Part shown: positions 62,363 through 64,000 of the stretch, in pieces
Numbering within the stretch: the first letter of the stretch is position 1
How the letters are laid out: each line of letters starts with the position of its first letter
NCBI RefSeq assembly: GCF_013410375.1
Contig: NZ_JACCFL010000001.1
Coordinates: 4,154,001 to 4,218,000 of the forward strand
Origin: Leifsonia shinshuensis
GTDB lineage: Bacteria > Actinomycetota > Actinomycetes > Actinomycetales > Microbacteriaceae
Direction: 5' to 3'
DNA length: 64,000 bases
Notes under the pieces: generated by a model
Databases searched by the model: none
Told to the model about the DNA's origin: nothing
The model's input: the letters and a program-made list of their open reading frames with translations, nothing else
Made by a program: the position numbers and the translations under genes

Positions 62363-63477
62363 GCTGGACGCTCACCGCGGCCGACCTGCCCGACCTCGCC
62401 CGCGGGGCCACCCTGCTCGGGACGGGAGGGGGCGGAGACCCGTACATCGGCCAGATGCTGGTCGAGCGCGTGCTCGGCGACCGGGCCATCACCGTCCTCG
62501 ACCCGGACGATCTGGCCGACGACCTGTTCGTCGTCCCGACCGCGCAGATGGGCGCGCCGACCGTGATGATCGAGAAGATCCCGGCGGGCACGGAGCCGAC
62601 GCTCGCACTCCGGACCCTGGAGGCGCACCTCGGCCGCACCGCGGACGCCACCATGCCGATCGAGTGCGGCGGCATCAACTCGATGATCCCGCTGATCGTC
62701 GCCGCCGAGACCGGGCTGCCGGTGGTGGACGCCGACGGCATGGGCCGCGCCTTCCCCGAGCTGTCGATGGAGACCTTCGCCGTCTACGGCGTCCACGGCT
62801 CCCCGCTCGCCCTCGCCGGCGAGCGCGGCGAGACCGTCGTCATCGACACCGGCGACGACGACCGGCAGATGGAGTGGCTGGCCCGCGGCGTCACCATCCG
62901 CCTGGGCGGCGTCGGCCACATCGCGGAGTACGCGATGACCGGCGCCGACGTGCGCCGCACCGCCGTCCCGCGCACCCTGTCGATGGCGCTCGCGCTCGGC
63001 CGGGCGATCCGCGAGGCGCGGGAGGCGCACCGCTCACCGTTCGAGGCGATCGCGCAGACCCTGTCCACGACCCTCTACTCGGAGGTACGGGAGCTGTTCA
63101 GCGGGAAGGTGACCGACGTCGAGCGGCGCACCACAGAGGGCTTCGCCAAGGGCAGGGCGACCATCTCCGCTCTGGCGGCCGGCGACGACTCGCAGCTGGA
63201 GATCCGGTTCCAGAACGAGAACCTGATCGCCCTGCGCGACGGCGCGCTGGTGGCCATCGTGCCCGACCTGATCTGCGTGACCGACATCGAGTCGGGCGAG
63301 CCGATCACGACGGAAGGGCTGCGCTACGGCCAGCGCGTGCGCGTGCTGGGCATCTCGACCCCGGAGATGATGCGGACGCCGGAGGCGCTGGCCGCTTTCG
63401 GGCCGCGCGCGTTCGGGCTGACCGAGGAGTTCGTCCCGGTCGAGAGCCGCTCGCTCGCGCCGGCCGGTTCGGCCTGA
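62359..63477 (+). CDS. DUF917 / S-methyl-thiohydantoin desulfurase family protein (copy 2)
   Basis: A 372-residue paralogue of the preceding protein. The N-terminus (MSWTLTA..., then LGTGGGGDPYIG) and C-terminal 'ESGEPITTEGLRYGQRVRVL' are nearly identical to copy 1. The middle differs, notably 'ECGGINSMIPL' for 'EIGGVNSTIPV', and the segment around 'GGVGHIAEYAMTGADVRRTA' replaces 'MGCSVMISGFPMSGAVARDA'. The change Glu-Cys versus Glu-Ile near the putative metal or active site suggests different roles or substrates. ATGA overlap with copy 1. Confidence 0.88.
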   Translation: MSWTLTAADLPDLARGATLLGTGGGGDPYIGQMLVERVLGDRAITVLDPDDLADDLFVVPTAQMGAPTVMIEKIPAGTEPTLALRTLEAHLGRTADATMPIECGGINSMIPLIVAAETGLPVVDADGMGRAFPELSMETFAVYGVHGSPLALAGERGETVVIDTGDDDRQMEWLARGVTIRLGGVGHIAEYAMTGADVRRTAVPRTLSMALALGRAIREAREAHRSPFEAIAQTLSTTLYSEVRELFSGKVTDVERRTTEGFAKGRATISALAAGDDSQLEIRFQNENLIALRDGALVAIVPDLICVTDIESGEPITTEGLRYGQRVRVLGISTPEMMRTPEALAAFGPRAFGLTEEFVPVESRSLAPAGSA

Positions 63478-63520
63478 ATCGCCGCCGCAGGGCGGCGCCG
63501 CAGCCCCTAACCTTGACAGC

Positions 63521-64000
63521 ATGAGAACCCTCGGCCTGGAGCGTCTCGACGCACTGAGCCGGGGATTCTCGCTGCTCGGATCGGGCGGCGGCGGTGGCGC
63601 CACCCTGCTCCAGCTGATGGCGGAGCGTGCGCCGATCTGGCCCCTCCCCCTGTACGCGGTGGACGACCTCGACCCGACGACCCCGTGCGTGACCGTCGCC
63701 TTCGCCGGCTCCACGTATCTGCTCAGCGAGCGCATCCCGCCGGCCACCGCCTTCGACCCGCTCCTGGCCGCCGCGGAGCGCTGGACGGGAGTGCGGGCCG
63801 CCGCGGTGTGCGCGCTGGAGGGCGGCGGGATGAACGGGCTGGCGCCGCTGCTGCTGGCCGACCGTCTCGACGTCGTGGACGCGGACTGCATGGGTCGCGC
63901 CCTGCCGCGCCTCGATCAGGTGTCCCTCCTGGTCGACGGGCTCTCCGGCATCGTCACCGTGTGCGACACCGGGAGGGGCGTCGCCGTCGTGGAGACCACG
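63521..64000 (+). CDS. DUF917 family protein (copy 3, partial)
   Basis: The window holds the first 160 codons. 'RGFSLLGSGGGGGATLLQLM' and 'ALEGGGMNGLAPLLLADRLDVVDADCMGRALPRLDQ' mark it as a third, more divergent DUF917 paralogue. TAACCT (63508-63513) lies 7 nt before the ATG with no ribosome-binding site, so it probably has its own promoter and a leaderless mRNA, unlike the coupled copies 1 and 2. The 3' end is beyond the right edge. Confidence 0.8.
   Translation, partial: MRTLGLERLDALSRGFSLLGSGGGGGATLLQLMAERAPIWPLPLYAVDDLDPTTPCVTVAFAGSTYLLSERIPPATAFDPLLAAAERWTGVRAAAVCALEGGGMNGLAPLLLADRLDVVDADCMGRALPRLDQVSLLVDGLSGIVTVCDTGRGVAVVETT

Overview
The window is high-GC DNA, densely coding on both strands, with short intergenic gaps, many 1-4 bp stop/start overlaps, GTG starts and several apparently leaderless starts. 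Gene content (eukaryotic-type topoisomerase IB, actinobacterial TatB, ABC sugar importers lacking their own ATPase, CWB2 surface protein, DUF2277, FBP zinc finger, PIG-V-like mannosyltransferase) fits an Actinomycetota chromosome, most likely Microbacteriaceae (Leifsonia-like). The genus is an inference. I see no rRNA, tRNA, CRISPR array, insertion sequence or prophage.

1-3.2 kb: a PotD-like lipoprotein and PotB-like permease (running off the left edge) diverge from a LacI-type regulator, with a strong LacI-type operator between them. 3.2-15.7 kb: a fructan-utilisation island made of a sugar ABC importer (lipoprotein plus two permeases), three GH32 enzymes (two without signal peptides, one secreted levanase-type), a LacI regulator, a fructokinase and a complete tatABC set. 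The palindrome AATACGTATT or a close variant lies in front of all of its transcription units, including tatABC, so a translocase seems to be wired into the fructan regulon.

16-34.6 kb: mixed housekeeping and accessory genes. These include an ECF sigma factor with a putative partner, FBP and DUF2277 proteins, a PIG-V-like mannosyltransferase, a TetR/APC permease/DmpA-type peptidase unit, nucleoside hydrolase and ribokinase, DedA, a second membrane glycosyltransferase, an 810-residue propeller plus CWB2 surface protein, an Imm5-like protein, a SulP transporter and a MarR/hydrolase pair.

34.6-46.3 kb: a histidine-derivative catabolic locus with HutD, a urocanase-like hydratase, an unexplained ThDP enzyme, a complete quaternary-amine (OpuC-type) ABC importer, GntR and IclR regulators, and a divergent HAL-family lyase whose MIO-forming Ala-Ser-Gly is replaced by Gly-Thr-Ala. 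A betaine importer next to a MIO-less lyase and a urocanase homologue points to ergothioneine, hercynine or a related trimethyl-histidine rather than plain histidine. At 58.3-64 kb lie an NCS1 permease, a hydantoinase-A-type protein and three DUF917 (S-methyl-thiohydantoin desulfurase family) paralogues, which could supply the later thiohydantoin/hydantoin steps. That link is a hypothesis.

46.3-53.2 kb: agmatine deiminase, a TetR regulator and a five-gene Dpp/Opp-type importer, tied together by three copies of TTGGATNNNATCCAA. One copy sits inside a 58-bp inverted repeat whose 3' arm contains the dppA ribosome-binding site. 53.2-58.1 kb: topoisomerase IB with a 250-residue unrecognised N-terminal region, an SDR oxidoreductase, a NarL-type two-component pair and a small ABM-type monooxygenase.

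Start codons were chosen by ribosome-binding site, overlap with the upstream gene and signal-peptide position. Family names come from motifs read by eye, not from database searches.
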